Positions 47,580 to 58,022 of a stretch of DNA of 64,000 nt are shown here, one piece after another. The position numbers and the translations under genes were made by a program. Positions within the stretch are counted from its first letter, which is position 1. Every line of letters starts with the position of its first letter. Source of the stretch: Sinonovacula constricta (lineage: Eukaryota > Mollusca > Bivalvia > Cardiida > Solecurtidae); assembly GCA_007844125.1 (NCBI GenBank), contig CM017563.1:27000694-27064693 (forward strand), given 5' to 3'. Below the pieces are notes generated by a model that ran no database searches, was not told where the DNA came from, and saw only the letters and a list, made by a program, of their open reading frames with translations.

Positions 47580-47970
47580 GTAAGTGGGGTCCGTGTAAAC
47601 AATACATGAATGTGCATCTCGCTTTATTATAATATCATTCTGACATGTTGTCTTTGCTAATAGAATTCGTAATTTAAAAAAAAGTCATCATTCATCCTTG
47701 GTGCACGTCATGTTCGTCAGTTTTATTTTTTGATATTTTGAAATAAGATGTTAATAGTGTACATCTATAAACTCATTTGGTCATTTATTTGTAAAACTAG
47801 TGCGCATACTAAAAATAATACAAAATATTGGTTTTGGCTTCGGTCTCTCGAGGTCTCGTTGAATTTTAAAACTACGGAAGCGTGGAGTGGACACATTAAA
47901 AAAAGATAAATAGTATGATGTAGCAAGCTAACCCTTAATAATAGCCTCTATTATTACTATTTTCTTTCAG

Positions 47971-48065
47971 GTTTCATGTACTGAGTGTGCTTTGACAAGC
48001 AGACAGAAGACAGAAGCCTATGTTGACACGATAATATATGGTGCTTACGGTTGTTTGTCGTAACG
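47971..48065 (+). other. Candidate internal exon, 95 bp
   Basis: Bounded by a strong acceptor (ATTTTCTTTCAG) and a strong donor (ACG/GTAAGTG). No long frame; likely 5' UTR of the plus-strand gene that continues at 49.5 kb. Confidence 0.4.
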
Positions 48066-48292
48066 GTAAGTGTTTTAAAACTGAGAACTTTTTAGACACA
48101 CACATTTACATTAAAAATTGTTAAAATATAATTAAAAGCACACAATCGAAAAACAAAGCACAGATATCTTGTATAGATCTGAAGGGATGTGTATATATAA
48201 AATTCTAAACATATAGAAGCACTTAAGTAATTGGCAGGGTATATAGCTATGTACATCACTACAGTTTGCTTAACGTTATTAGACTTATGTAT

Positions 48293-49252
48293 TATCATCA
48301 TCATCATCTGTCCCATGGCGGTTGGGGCGCTACAGATGACCTGTCAACCAGTCCTCTCCATCCATCCCTGTCCTACGCACATTTGAGCGCCTCGCTCAGC
48401 TTCAATCCTGTCCATTCTGTGATGTTGTCTTCCCATCTCTTCCCATCTATTCTTCTGTCTTCCTCTCTTTCTTCCTCCCCTGACTGTTCCCTGAAGCACT
48501 GTCTTGGCAATCCCCTCTCCTCTTGTTACGTGGCCGAACCATTTTAGTTTGCGCCTCTTGATGGTGGTTAGAAGATCTTCATAGGGACCAATGGCTTGCC
48601 TTATTCTGTTTTTGACTTACTCATTGGTTATGTTGCATACAGGAAAAATGATTAGATAAGGGAACGCTTGAGTCTTATCTTTAAGCTGAGCGTATTGCCT
48701 TGTCTTTCCAAATGGTGTTCATCTTGGCAAGTGTAGCAGCTGTCATTGCAATTCTGGCTAATACTTCAGGCTTGGACCCCTCATCTGAAACTATTGCTCC
48801 AAGGTATTTGAAATTCTTCACGGTTTCAAGCTTTTCTCCGTTGACAGTGATGACAGTTTGGATGCCATTGTCATTGTTTGTCATCAGTTTTGTTTTGCAC
48901 TGATTTCCATGCCGTAAGCTGTGGAGGATTTGTCTAGTTGCCTGACCAGGTTCTCCAGTTCTTGTTCTGAGCCTGCGAGTCCGTCCATATCATCAGCAAA
49001 ACGCAGGTTTGTGATTATTCTATCACCAATACTGACTATTCCTTGGTGGTCTTCAAGTGTGTCTGTCATAATTCTTTCATGGAAAACATTGATGAATGTT
49101 GGCGAGAGCAAACATCCTTGTCTCACCCCTACTGTGGTTCGGAACCAGTCTGCAATGTCCCCGTTGAGGTAAACTGCACTGCTGTCCTTGTCGTAGAGGT
49201 TCTGTATGGCGCGGATGAGGTTTGCATCAACATCAATGCAACATCAATGCAA
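48293..49252 (-). mobile_element. 5'-truncated LINE with target duplication
   Basis: Minus-strand frames carry RT motifs: VRQGCLLSPTFINVFHERIM (about 49,100), NLRFADDMDGLAG with the catalytic FADD at 48,989-49,000, then NFKYLGAIVSDEGSKPEVLA (about 48,810) and a C-terminal part to 48,310. The 3' end is a GATGATGATGATAAT tail. The 10-bp direct repeat ACTTATGTAT flanks it (48,283-48,292 and 49,253-49,262), fixing both ends; length 960 bp. It sits in the intron between candidate exons. The RT is interrupted by a stop near 48,884 and is inactive. Confidence 0.85.
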
Positions 49253-49491
49253 ACTTATGTATGTTGGTGAATAAAGTCATGAAATCTTCATGGCGTGTGT
49301 ATTATTTGTTTTGTTTGTTTGCAGTATGTGCAGTATGTGCCTGCCTGTTTGGAGCTTATGTCTTATATACTACAGTCAGACGCAGAACACAACAAACTTC
49401 AATGCCACATAATACAATGTGATTTGCAAACATAATAATATGTTATAGCAATCTATTGACAAGTCCTAGTCTGTACTCTTATTTTTTTCAG

Positions 49492-49620
49492 CATAATTAT
49501 GATATAAAATATGACACTGATAGCGGTCAGGTGTACTTTAAAATTCATCATTTAGTAAGAATGTTTACATGTTTAATCGACCATACAGGATATCAGGCCA
49601 GCATCTCTTCTTTATTTATG
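49492..49620 (+). CDS. Candidate exon, 129 bp
   Basis: Flanked by acceptor ATTTTTTTCAG and donor ATG/GTAAGT. One frame is open throughout, beginning HNYDIKYDTDSG. No domain recognised. It precedes the zinc-ribbon-like exon by only 37 bp. Confidence 0.35.
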
Positions 49621-49657
49621 GTAAGTTCTATTTTAAGTGATATTGTCTTTTTAACAG

Positions 49658-50104
49658 ATGTGAGCCATGTAGTCGTGCAAGATATGCAGCAATGTGATTC
49701 GTGATGGAGAGCCGTTTGTGAAACTAAGAGAAAAGGGCTGTCAGGGAATCAACCATGCCAGTAGTGTTCGACATGACAATATAGTCACCAAACCTGGTGA
49801 TTTTGTACACATTAAGTGTAGACGAGACTTTATTATTATTCGTCAAACAAACGTGGAATCACAAACTGATTCTAGGACACATCTGCGTTTACAATGTGGT
49901 TTTGATATTAAACCTCAGTGCCTGTTTTGTGCCAAACCAGCAAAGTATGTAGGTAGAAGTGAGGGTATGATATGTATCCAGTCCGTAGTCTTGAGTTTCA
50001 AACCACTATAAGAAATCATTGTGCAGATAGAGGGGATAGTTGGTCAAATGATGTATTGTCCAGACTTCCACTAGCTATTGATTTATCAGTAAATATGAAT
50101 TAAG
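49658..50104 (+). pseudogene. Zinc-ribbon-like N-terminal region of a large invertebrate family
   Basis: From about 49,673 the frame reads SCKICSNVIRDGEPFVKLRE, then KGCQGINHASSVRHDNIV and DFVHIKCRRDF, and later CLFCAKPAKYVG. Paired Cys and conserved His/Cys suggest zinc binding. Near 49,970 the frame shifts by one; the family-like text resumes as YDMYPVRSLEFQTTIRNHC and ends with TAA at 50,102-50,104. The acceptor is unclear: CAG at 49,657 leaves two stops in frame, whereas TAG at 49,672 does not. A donor-like GTAAAT at 50,090 could instead end the exon before the stop. I recall this segment as the N-terminal part of the family whose C-terminal part is at 8-11 kb. Confidence 0.5.
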
Positions 50105-52009
50105 CTGGTTTGAACGCTGAATTATTGTATGCCGTAATTTCATTGTGAGTTGAAATAAATACTGTACAATCACTTGTATTTTACAAGAGCTTTTTGTTAA
50201 TTCTCACAAATGACATGAATTGCGATTTAAATACTCGAGAACACCATTTACAATAGCACCAGTATATGTTAAAACTATAAGTAGATGCGAATTTACATAT
50301 TTGCGAATATTGTGTAGGCATTTTATGTCGCTAAATGAACACATCGCGAATAAGTAGTGTTTACAGTAGTTAATTCATATTTCCATAGTTTCTATGTATT
50401 TGCTTCAGATTGACTATAATAAGGGTCATTATATTGATATCTACAAATTTACAATTGAAGTCATTGCGAACGCATGTGTTTAGTAACTAATTACAAACAT
50501 ACTAAAGATTGCATTAGCTTTGAGAAAGATTTATTATTTTATGGACGTTACGCATTTGTCAACGAATACACTTGATGTAATACACTGTTTTATCGTTATT
50601 TTCATTAAATTGATATTGCATTTTGAATATGATGCTGCAAAACTGCATGTATAGGTGTGGCGTTAGTACTCTTCTGTTATTGCATTTAAACATCGTATTA
50701 TTTACTTAAATCACTTGTGTGAAAGTGATTGTGAAATCATTGCAAATTAATGTCACATTATTGTTATTTGAATGAAAGTATGAGTATTGTCTATACATGT
50801 ACTTATTTATGAGCCTGTATTGAGTATGTGTTTACAAAACTTCATGCGTTTTCCAAAAATTAATGTTAACTAATTGTACTAAGTCTTGAAACAGATGGAG
50901 ATTATGTAAAGATATTTTCTTTCAGTCGGAATATATTAACATAACGTGTCATAATTATACAATATTTTGTTTGTTTTAATTGTTTTCAACGTTAGTGGAA
51001 ATTGTTACAAATTGAATTGTTATTTATACAATAATAAAGTGTTAATAATATTGTGATGAACAACAGCTAAGAAGTGGGTGGGGTAAATATCCTTGCATTT
51101 TTACTTAATTTGTCAATATTGGTTATATTTAGCAGATAATTTTAAAGACATTTAAACAAAAACAATGTTATAACAATGTATGTCAGCAATAAAATATTGG
51201 AACATAAACGGTTTGTATATTGCAATTTTACTAACTTGATAGTGTTATTCTAGGTTTACCACTTACGAAAACAGTGGTCTACTTGGGTGCAAAACTGAAG
51301 AAAAACTGCACCTTTTAGAGCTTGCAACTTTTAATATAACAACAAGCACATATTGTAGTTATGAAAACCAATGAAAACATTTCTTTTGCAATTTTATCTA
51401 CCTTAGCCACTATTTGGGGCTACGCTGACTGGGTTATTAAGCATTGTTTTAAGACACTTGCACAAATTTGCCATGGTTTAGTTACAGTCCGGTCGAGTTT
51501 AATACACTTACTTGTTATTAAGTGTGACATTAATCTTTCGATAAAATATGTTTTTATTGTACGCGGCATGCCGTAATCACTACATGAAGAAGAAAATCCA
51601 TGCATCTATTGATAACGTGACAGCCTCATTCTTGTTAGGTACATTGCAAAAGAATCCAACAATATGCACTTTAAATTGTTAAATTCTGCAATTGTAACTT
51701 TTGCGTCATTGTCGGACCATTCAAAATTATAATTATGACTGAATTAAACACATAACATTTTAGATATTTAATTTGAGCTTTAAGCGGCTCAAAGTAGTTC
51801 AACATTGTCGTGACATGTTTTATTCACTAAAGCTTAAGATAGCGCAATCACAATTTTGAAGGGCGGCATGCTACATGCATTATTTAGTGATGAGGTAAAA
51901 TTTAGTACATTATCTCTAAAAAGTTTTGCTGTTTTAAACAAAGAAAAAATAAGACATATTACCGAGATGCTGTAAGGTTAAGGCTAGGTAGACAAGGTAA
52001 TTAGGGGCA
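50105..52009. other. AT-rich stretch without recognised genes
   Basis: No coding ORF of interest; 51,361-51,576 (71 codons) looks random. It might be intron of either neighbouring gene. Confidence 0.4.
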
Positions 52010-52345
52010 TGCACTAACGCACACACACAGAGGAGTCCTGGAAACAGAGCGTTAGCATGCACTTAAGCTCATACCGAGTCACCATGGTGACACAGCGTTA
52101 GCATGCACTTAAGCTCATACCGAGTCACCATGGTGACACAGCGTTAGCATGCACTTAAGCTCATATCGAGTCACCATGATGACACAGCGTTAGCATGCAC
52201 TTAAGCTCATACCGAGTCACCATGGTGACAGAGCGTTAGTATGCACTTAAGCTCATACCGAGTCACCATGGTGATAAAGCGCGATGTCGAGCTTAGGAGC
52301 ATGCACTAAAGCACATATGCAGAGCCGCCATGATGACAGAGCGTG
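52010..52345. repeat. 46-bp minisatellite
   Basis: Six to seven units of 46 bp, core GCGTTAGCATGCACTTAAGC then TCATACCGAGTCACCATGGTGACA. Each unit contains the 14-bp palindrome GTCACCATGGTGAC and the hexamers GCATGC and CTTAAG. The outer units are diverged. Confidence 0.9.
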
Positions 52346-52915
52346 ATGTCGACACAAAAGGTCCACGACTAACACATGTACGACTAATGTACATTGATGA
52401 AAAGAAAACAATCAAAATAAACCAAATGTTTACACGAATAACGATTACCCGTGAGTGTCTCCACTGTCAAAATAAAATATACACATACAGAAAGGTTACA
52501 TCTGTAAAAGGAATAACAAAAGTAACGTATGCTACTTCCAGGTATATATTTCCACTGGATAAGCCTAATACACGTTTGTCTTTCTCAACGCATCTCTATG
52601 CAGTGAGGCGTTTATTTTAGATGACTACCATTACAGAGTATAACACACCTATTCCACACTCATATTCATAAAGTTCGTTCAATGGCAAACTGCATTTTAC
52701 ATCTTAAACATTGATCCCGCAAGGTATGTGGTATTTGTTTAATAAAAGTTCCATTAAAATTTCTTTGCATATATGTATTCGCTATAGAAATCTTTAATTT
52801 GTATGTGGAAGTCTTCGAAACCGTTTAATGGAATTCTTATTGTTTTTTTTGCTCAAGTCCTAAATGGGTTTGGCTAATTTGGTATATATAGATCCCTCAC
52901 GTTCTACCAGCTTAC
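52346..52915. other. Spacer, possibly intron of the guanylate cyclase gene
   Basis: A 96-codon plus-strand ORF (52,330-52,620) has no recognised features. On the minus strand this should be the intron after the cyclase exon. Confidence 0.4.
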
Positions 52916-52998
52916 CTGCCCAGGGGAGGGGGTGTGGGCAGGGAGTTCCGGAACTCGTCCTTCCCCGTCAACCAATACGTGTTCGCCATACCTTTACC
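52916..52998 (-). CDS. Guanylate cyclase, exon at the end of the catalytic domain
   Basis: An 83-bp minus-strand exon between a good acceptor (TTTAATCTCTTCACAG) and donor (GGCAG/GTAAGC). It encodes GKGMANTYWLTGKDEFRNSL followed by PTPPPLG. This matches the conserved end of the class III cyclase domain in receptor guanylate cyclases (the KGKG...T.WL.G signature), which make cGMP from GTP at the membrane. The following Pro-rich text is most like the retinal-type subgroup. The exon is phase 0 at its start and leaves two bases at its end. The rest of the gene is not in view: catalytic-domain exons should lie upstream at higher coordinates and were not found near by. Confidence 0.7.
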
Positions 52999-53816
52999 CT
53001 GTGAAGAGATTAAATATAAAATTCAATGAATTCATGAAAGATAACACGCGAAAACCATTGTACATTCTAGTATATACATAATTATTCTTCTAATCTTATA
53101 GAGGCGTGGCAGTTAGCGACATTCACATACACCTGACCAGGTACAACCTGCATGGTTTGGGCCTCTGTCAGTAGGAGGACTATCATGTGAGGTCATGTGT
53201 TTTCTCATTGGTTCTATGTACAGATTTGTACTTGTCAAAGGTCTTCTCCTTCCATAATGAACATTAATAACATTATTAATCAATAATATAATTAATTTCA
53301 AAATAAAATATAACAAAGTACAATCTCAACATTTATTTTGTATCGTAAATGACACTTTAAAATAGTGAATCTTCGAAGTAATTAGATGATTTAACCACTC
53401 TTCTATACTCAGCCTCAATGCGACCCGCACTTTCAGGTGCGCTTATCTGTAAAAGCAATCCACAAAATAGTTTCTTAATGTAACATATACACTAGTACAG
53501 AAAATGTGTCTTCAAAATAAAAACACACAAAAACAAAAAACAAAAACAAAACAACAAACGAAAACAAACACTCTTGAGTCTTTGGTAGTAAACATAATTT
53601 AAAATGTGTCCACTTTGTGTAAATATTTAATAACTTTCCTAAAACAATGTCCTAATTAGTCCAAACTTCATGTGATCATGTCCTTTGAATGGCTTAATTA
53701 CCATCATAAATGTAATTTTAGGAATTATAACCTATGGTGGTTAAGGTCCTTGAGGGCGCAAAATATAATTCAACAGTGCTTTGTTTTTGTTACATGTTTT
53801 CAGTTACAATGTGTGT
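52999..53816. other. Intronic or intergenic spacer
   Basis: AT-rich. It contains the doubtful exon at 53,357-53,446 and an A-rich stretch near 53,520. No cyclase-domain exon was seen. Confidence 0.4.
53357..53446 (-). CDS. Doubtful terminal exon, 30 codons
   Basis: A possible acceptor (GATTGCTTTTACAG) precedes a frame starting ISAPESAGRIEAEYRRVVKS and ending with TAA. Codon use is plausible but the piece is short. It lies on the same strand and upstream of the cyclase exon, so if real it ends a different transcript or an alternative isoform. Confidence 0.22.
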   Translation of the reverse strand: MSAPESAGRIEAEYRRVVKSSNYFEDSLF

Positions 53817-53860
53817 GGGGGGTGGGGGTGGGGGTGGGGGCGCGTGTGTGTGTGTGTGTC
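53817..53860. repeat. G-quadruplex motif plus (GT)n
   Basis: Four G-tracts of five or six bases separated by single T (53,817-53,840) followed by CGCG and (TG)n. The GGGGGT motif should fold into a very stable quadruplex on the plus strand. Confidence 0.9.
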
Positions 53861-54106
53861 AGAGCAGCTCTGTATATGACTGTTATATCGCCACATACCG
53901 CAAGTTGAAGTCGAGGGTGAACAAAACCAATGTATCATCATTAGATGCACTTGCTTAGTTACTCCACGCTTCACCGCTTTGCAGCGCTCTGCTGGCAATT
54001 TTAGTATCAGCACATTGTTTTGTACTGCTGTTACTTTCGGTGTCTGCGTTTAGCGCCTTATTATTGTGTCCTGCTGTCAACTTACTTTTAAATTTATGTA
54101 GGCTTC

Positions 54107-55095
54107 TTGAAAAGCATTGGCATGCATTGCGACGAAATAATAGACGACGTAATTCTCGACGATATGTGGGATTCTATGGTTATGTCGCAGCATAAGTCAT
54201 CATCTATGGCAGTGCAGGAAGCAGCCAGTGCTGTGGAGCAGGAAGGGGGCGAAAGAAAGCGTCAAAGACTCGATGCCCTTGCCACTGGAGGCAGGCTCAA
54301 CAATATCTCGGAAAACCGCCCTGTCAGCTGATCAGATCGATAAGTTAAGCAATAAAGTAATCAAAAAGTTCTATACCAACTATGAGGCCCGGTTGGGCGC
54401 AAGTATCACCGCCTTGTTAAAATCAGGAATTTTGCATATCTAGTGCTGGCCCGCAGGCACCGTGCTCCCAATTCCAGTCGACAGGCAAGCAATGCTTCAG
54501 ACCGACCTTGAGATAGACCCTTTCGTCAAGCATGCGCTAAGCCCCGCCACTTGTGAGCTGTATCATCGCCATGTCATATACTTATCTCCTTTTTACAGCA
54601 ATGCTGAGCACTGTTTAGCTCTGTCAACTTGAATGTAGACTTAAGACTTCATAATATAGTACTCATGGAAACTCATCAGGAGCGCACGACGCTGATACAG
54701 CAGCAACAACTAAGGCCTTCAAAAGAACCCTCAAAGAGTGGCTGCTGGGAGCAGGGGTCCATGCCCGGAAGAGAAAAAAGGAGAAAGCCCTTGAGGAGCT
54801 CCGGCAACTAAAAGGACAGCTGAAAGAAAAAAGAAGAAACTCCTTCACAACTAGCTCCAGCGAGACAGGAAAGGACGATAATTTAGTGCCTGCGGCTGAC
54901 GGGGCGTCTCGACAAAGTCGGTATGATCTGGTCCTCGTTGCTGGCTCCCTTGTTTTAAGTGCTCTCGTCCGAGCGGCATCCCGAGAAGGTGTTAGCACAG
55001 ATACTAATGGCAAAGCAGCTATTACAGCCCGTCAGAGCGTTAAATTAGAAAAGAAACTAGTGTTGAATATTTCGAATCAAAATTACATGCAATAA
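54107..55095 (+). pseudogene. Polinton-specific gene, copy 2, first plus-strand gene
   Basis: Frame pieces: MKSIGMHCDEII start; ASAVEQEGGERKRQRLDALA (about 54,220); ADQIDKLSNKVIKKFYTNYE (about 54,330); DLEIDPFVKHALSPATCELY (about 54,510); and a long open frame from about 54,660 with KAFKRTLKEWLLGAGVHARK, a basic coiled segment, YDLVLVAGSLVLSALVRA (possible membrane helix) and an end NISNQNYMQ with TAA at 55,093-55,095. I recognise this as a Polinton-associated protein of unknown function. Several frame changes in the first half. Confidence 0.6.
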
Positions 55096-55326
55096 TGTCA
55101 ACCTCAGGACCAAACGGGAAAGAAATCGTAAGTGCTATCTACCACGGTGCCGTGGTTGCTGGTTTGACAATAGGCTTTGCACGGATATGTCGAGCCGCCC
55201 TACCCAAAACTTGACTTTACTCCTCGAGATGTGGGCATAGTAGTTGTTGATGTCACATCGGCTCTTGGAACCAGAGATCTGTTGTTAAAGCATGATCTCA
55301 TTCCGGCGGAAATATTAAAGCTCTAG
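55095..55326 (+). pseudogene. Polinton-specific gene, second plus-strand gene
   Basis: The ATG (55,095-55,097) overlaps the previous stop by one base (TAATG), a compact virus-like layout. The frame starts MSTSGPNGKEIVSAIYHGAV with a hydrophobic stretch. It shifts near 55,175 and continues with PPYPKLDFTPRDVGIVVVD and LIPAEILK to TAG at 55,324-55,326. Function unknown; probably a small membrane protein. Confidence 0.6.
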
Positions 55327-55348
55327 CACAAACAATATAAATGTGGTG

Positions 55349-55836
55349 ATGCTGTTGGGAGGGGCAATAGCAAACGCTGCGGCGTTTACAGGCAGTAATT
55401 ACCTGTTCTCGATGCTAAAAGACTCTAGCATCGGAAGAAGAGCGCCAAAGACTCATTGTTGCCATAGAACAGCTCTAGGCAGACAGGCGGCCTGAGCTAA
55501 AAAGCGGACACAAGGCTTGATTATATCGAGAATCAGCTTCGCCGTCAAGGCCACTCAATGAAAACTTTTAAGGTTGTAAACGCAGCTATGGCTGAATACG
55601 CTCTTGTGACCGGTCAGGCTAAGGCCGATCAACTCGAGCCCTTAAGCCGCGAACCTAGATTATCAGACTTCTATGAACCATTAAGCAATCAGAAAACCAG
55701 TGAGATTGTGTCTATCGTGTTGGCGCTTTGTGTCGCCGGGGTTACAGCTTATTACATTGAAATAAATAATTTATTAATAGTTGTCCCGAGTTTATTTTTA
55801 TTTTTGACTGCGACAACATGGGTGGAAGTCTACTGA
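55349..55836 (+). pseudogene. Polinton-specific gene, third plus-strand gene
   Basis: Begins MLLGGAIANAAAFTGSNYLF, then a helical region with EEERQRLIVAIEQL. It ends in an intact 92-codon frame (55,558-55,836) with AMAEYALVTGQAKA, EPRLSDFYEP and a C-terminal hydrophobic segment IVSIVLALCVAGVTAYYI. One stop and at least two frame changes. Probably a membrane-anchored element protein of unknown role. Confidence 0.6.
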
Positions 55837-55989
55837 GGTATTTAAGCAGCTTAGCAGTGTAAGTGCCTTCTCGCCTGTTTACACAGCATGCCAGGGTTGT
55901 CCGTTCCTTTTAAATCAGAAAATTTACATTTTAAATGGACACCAGTCTTTCACGCATCACATGTATTTAAAGCGTATTGGTCTCTTCGG

Positions 55990-56850
55990 AAATTTGGCCT
56001 TTATTGACAATCAGGCTTGTTGGCCTCCAGCATATCCGCCCAGGAGTAGTCATGGAGGCAGCGTTTGCAGAAGTGTTTTTCTCTCTGTGTTTGCTTTCAT
56101 AGTAAGAAGCCGGCTCAGGCTTTTAACAAGAGCGCTGTGCATTTCTGCCGGCTGCTCGCTGATCCGGTGGACAATAACCCCCTTGTCCCAGCCAAAAGCC
56201 AAACACATTGATTGCTAGATTGTTGAGCTTCTCAATCTTGAAAACCTGTGATACCGGCGTCGTGAATGTCCTCGAAGTTGAGGTCGTCATAGGTTTGATA
56301 CCTTCATGTCATCTCTGGATAATGTGGCGGCTGGGGGACCTTGGTAGCCCGAAGAGCCCATCTGAGGCACATGTCGCCCGCGTTTTTACGTTGATGCACA
56401 CCTTCTTGTTTTTCAGGGCTGTTGGGAGAGGGATGCATGAACCGCCTTTTAAGCGCTGGTACCGCGTTATGTTTATGTACTCGCAGGACAAGAGGATCAG
56501 CCACATGGTTTACACTCGGTCAACCGCCCAGGCTAAGCCTCTGTGTGTCCACATCTCTTGCCGTCCTAGGATTTGATAAATAGCTCTATCGATGACCTTA
56601 TTCATCCCATCCTACAGAACGGCCTCCTGCTGGTAGCAGGCTACAGGCTCTGTATACATCTCGACATCGTCTTGCTCTTTTTTTGCTTAGCTGTACATTT
56701 AGGGCGAGTTGGAACTTAATACCGTTTAGGGTCTGAATTTCATTTCTTTTGCAAGCTTATACCGATTAAAGCTTGTACTCCTTCCAGAAACGCTCTAGAA
56801 TCTATATGGGCGGGCTGCTCAGAAAGGTCCATTTTTTAGCTCCGTAGGTA
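55990..56850 (-). pseudogene. Polinton DNA polymerase B, N-terminal part only, copy 2
   Basis: Colinear with 19.3-20.1 kb of copy 1: a piece with GSCIPLPTALKNKKVCINVK (about 56,410), SDGLFGLPRSPSRHI in a shifted frame, then VFKIEKLNNLAINVFGF (about 56,230). Homology stops near 55,990, so exonuclease and palm domains are absent. The truncated end abuts the plus-strand gene end at 55,836, consistent with a large internal deletion. Confidence 0.65.
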
Positions 56851-56879
56851 CTTACCGAAAGTCCTATGACTTTGGTGGA

Positions 56880-57212
56880 AACAAGGCTCAATTGTTTCGG
56901 GACTTGTATATCATTAAAGGAATCGGTCATGTCAGCTTCTTTGGCAGGAGGTAAGAATCAAACTCACCGTAGATCGCCTTCCTCTTCCCATCCTATACCG
57001 GTCTAGATGGACTAGATGTTCTAGTAATACTAGGCCGTAGAGGCTGAGGCAGGCCGTCTGGAATCGGCTCATCAAGGATGCTCCTACGACGGATATGATC
57101 AAGTTCATCGCTCAACGCTCAAAGCCACCCTGGATCTAGGGTAAGCGGGCCACTCGAACGTCTTTCCGAAGTAGTCCTGTCTCAGTGCTCTCGCTTCTTC
57201 TGTATTAGACAT
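56880..57212 (-). pseudogene. Polinton ORF upstream of PolB, copy 2
   Basis: Homologue of 20,138-20,461. Starts with ATG at 57,212-57,210 (MSNTEEARALRQDYFGKT) and shows the same Arg/Ser-rich text (DEPIPDGLPQPLRPS). It has stops that copy 1 lacks, while copy 1 lacks the ATG, so the two are broken independently. Confidence 0.5.
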
Positions 57213-57235
57213 GATGCAGTGCATATATGTGGTGG
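57213..57235 (-). promoter_or_regulatory. TATA-like element before the Polinton minus-strand genes, copy 2
   Basis: GCATATATG at 57,221-57,229, about 10 bp upstream of the ATG, matches the palindromic site at 20,469-20,488. Confidence 0.3.
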
Positions 57236-57559
57236 GTGCATTCTTATCTAAATGAACATTTCAAAAGCCGAGAGTCGTGCAACCTCTTTATACCAGATTC
57301 TCAAAGCGCGGTCTTCCCTGTGTTGTATCCACAGTGCGTACAGACGGATAACTTATAACAGACTCCAATTCCACTTTCCAAACACTGACGCGGTTAAAAT
57401 CCTTTCCCGAGTCTAGCTTCATGGATGCTGCAGTACGCATTGACACAGCGCTTCCCACAGAACTATTTCGAGCTTAGGCGTAGCCAGTGGTAAGTATCTT
57501 TCCCGAGTCTCATTTGTGTATGGATATTTATGTTGGGTATATCAGATATACGCATTTAT

Positions 57560-58022
57560 TTACATCAATGAGTATATCCTTAGGTAACATTTAAGGTCCA
57601 TAGCCTCGGTGGGAAAAAAGAACGCCGCCTTTTCTGCTAATATCTGGCGTTTGACCATGTCAAGCATCTCTTTGGCCTCGGTTGCAGCTTTTGCCCTAGC
57701 CAGGATGTCCTCCTTGATCGCTGTATCTGGGATACCTACGGTAGAGACGGGATTCGACAGCATCTCGTTCCCGAGGTCAGCCTGAAGACTCAACCTGGGT
57801 GGCAATGAGCGCAAATGAATCCCTAGGTTCTCCCTCACAAGTTGGGCCAGCTTACCTGCGGTCTGCCTAAATGCTTTCTGTATGACTGTAGAAAACTCCC
57901 TGTGGTCATGCACATACAGCTTTTGAGTCTCAATGGTATGCTGTAACTTCTGGATAGCCTCGCGCTTCTCATCGTCGGGAAGGCCCAAGATTCTTGCTTC
58001 TCTACAGATGATGTCTCTATAA
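57560..58022 (-). CDS. Helical ORF present only in Polinton copy 2
   Basis: An intact frame of about 150 codons ending at 57,560. The text is helical and charged: REARILGLPDDEKREAIQKL, ETQKLYVHDHREFSTVIQ, then KEDILARAKAATEAKEMLDM. It might start upstream (an open frame reaches 58,093), or at an acceptor-like TTTATGCAG at 58,023. Copy 1 lacks this segment between matching flanks (near 20,640). So it is either a Polinton gene deleted in copy 1 or an insertion in copy 2. Family not recognised; its intactness among broken genes is notable. Confidence 0.5.

Noticed and set aside
52330..52620. 96-codon plus-strand ORF after the 46-bp minisatellite
   Set aside because: No family features, starts inside a repeat unit and has no splice or promoter support.
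54663..55013. 116-codon minus-strand ORF rich in Ser and Arg
   Set aside because: Antisense shadow of the continuous Polinton plus-strand frame at 54,660-55,095.
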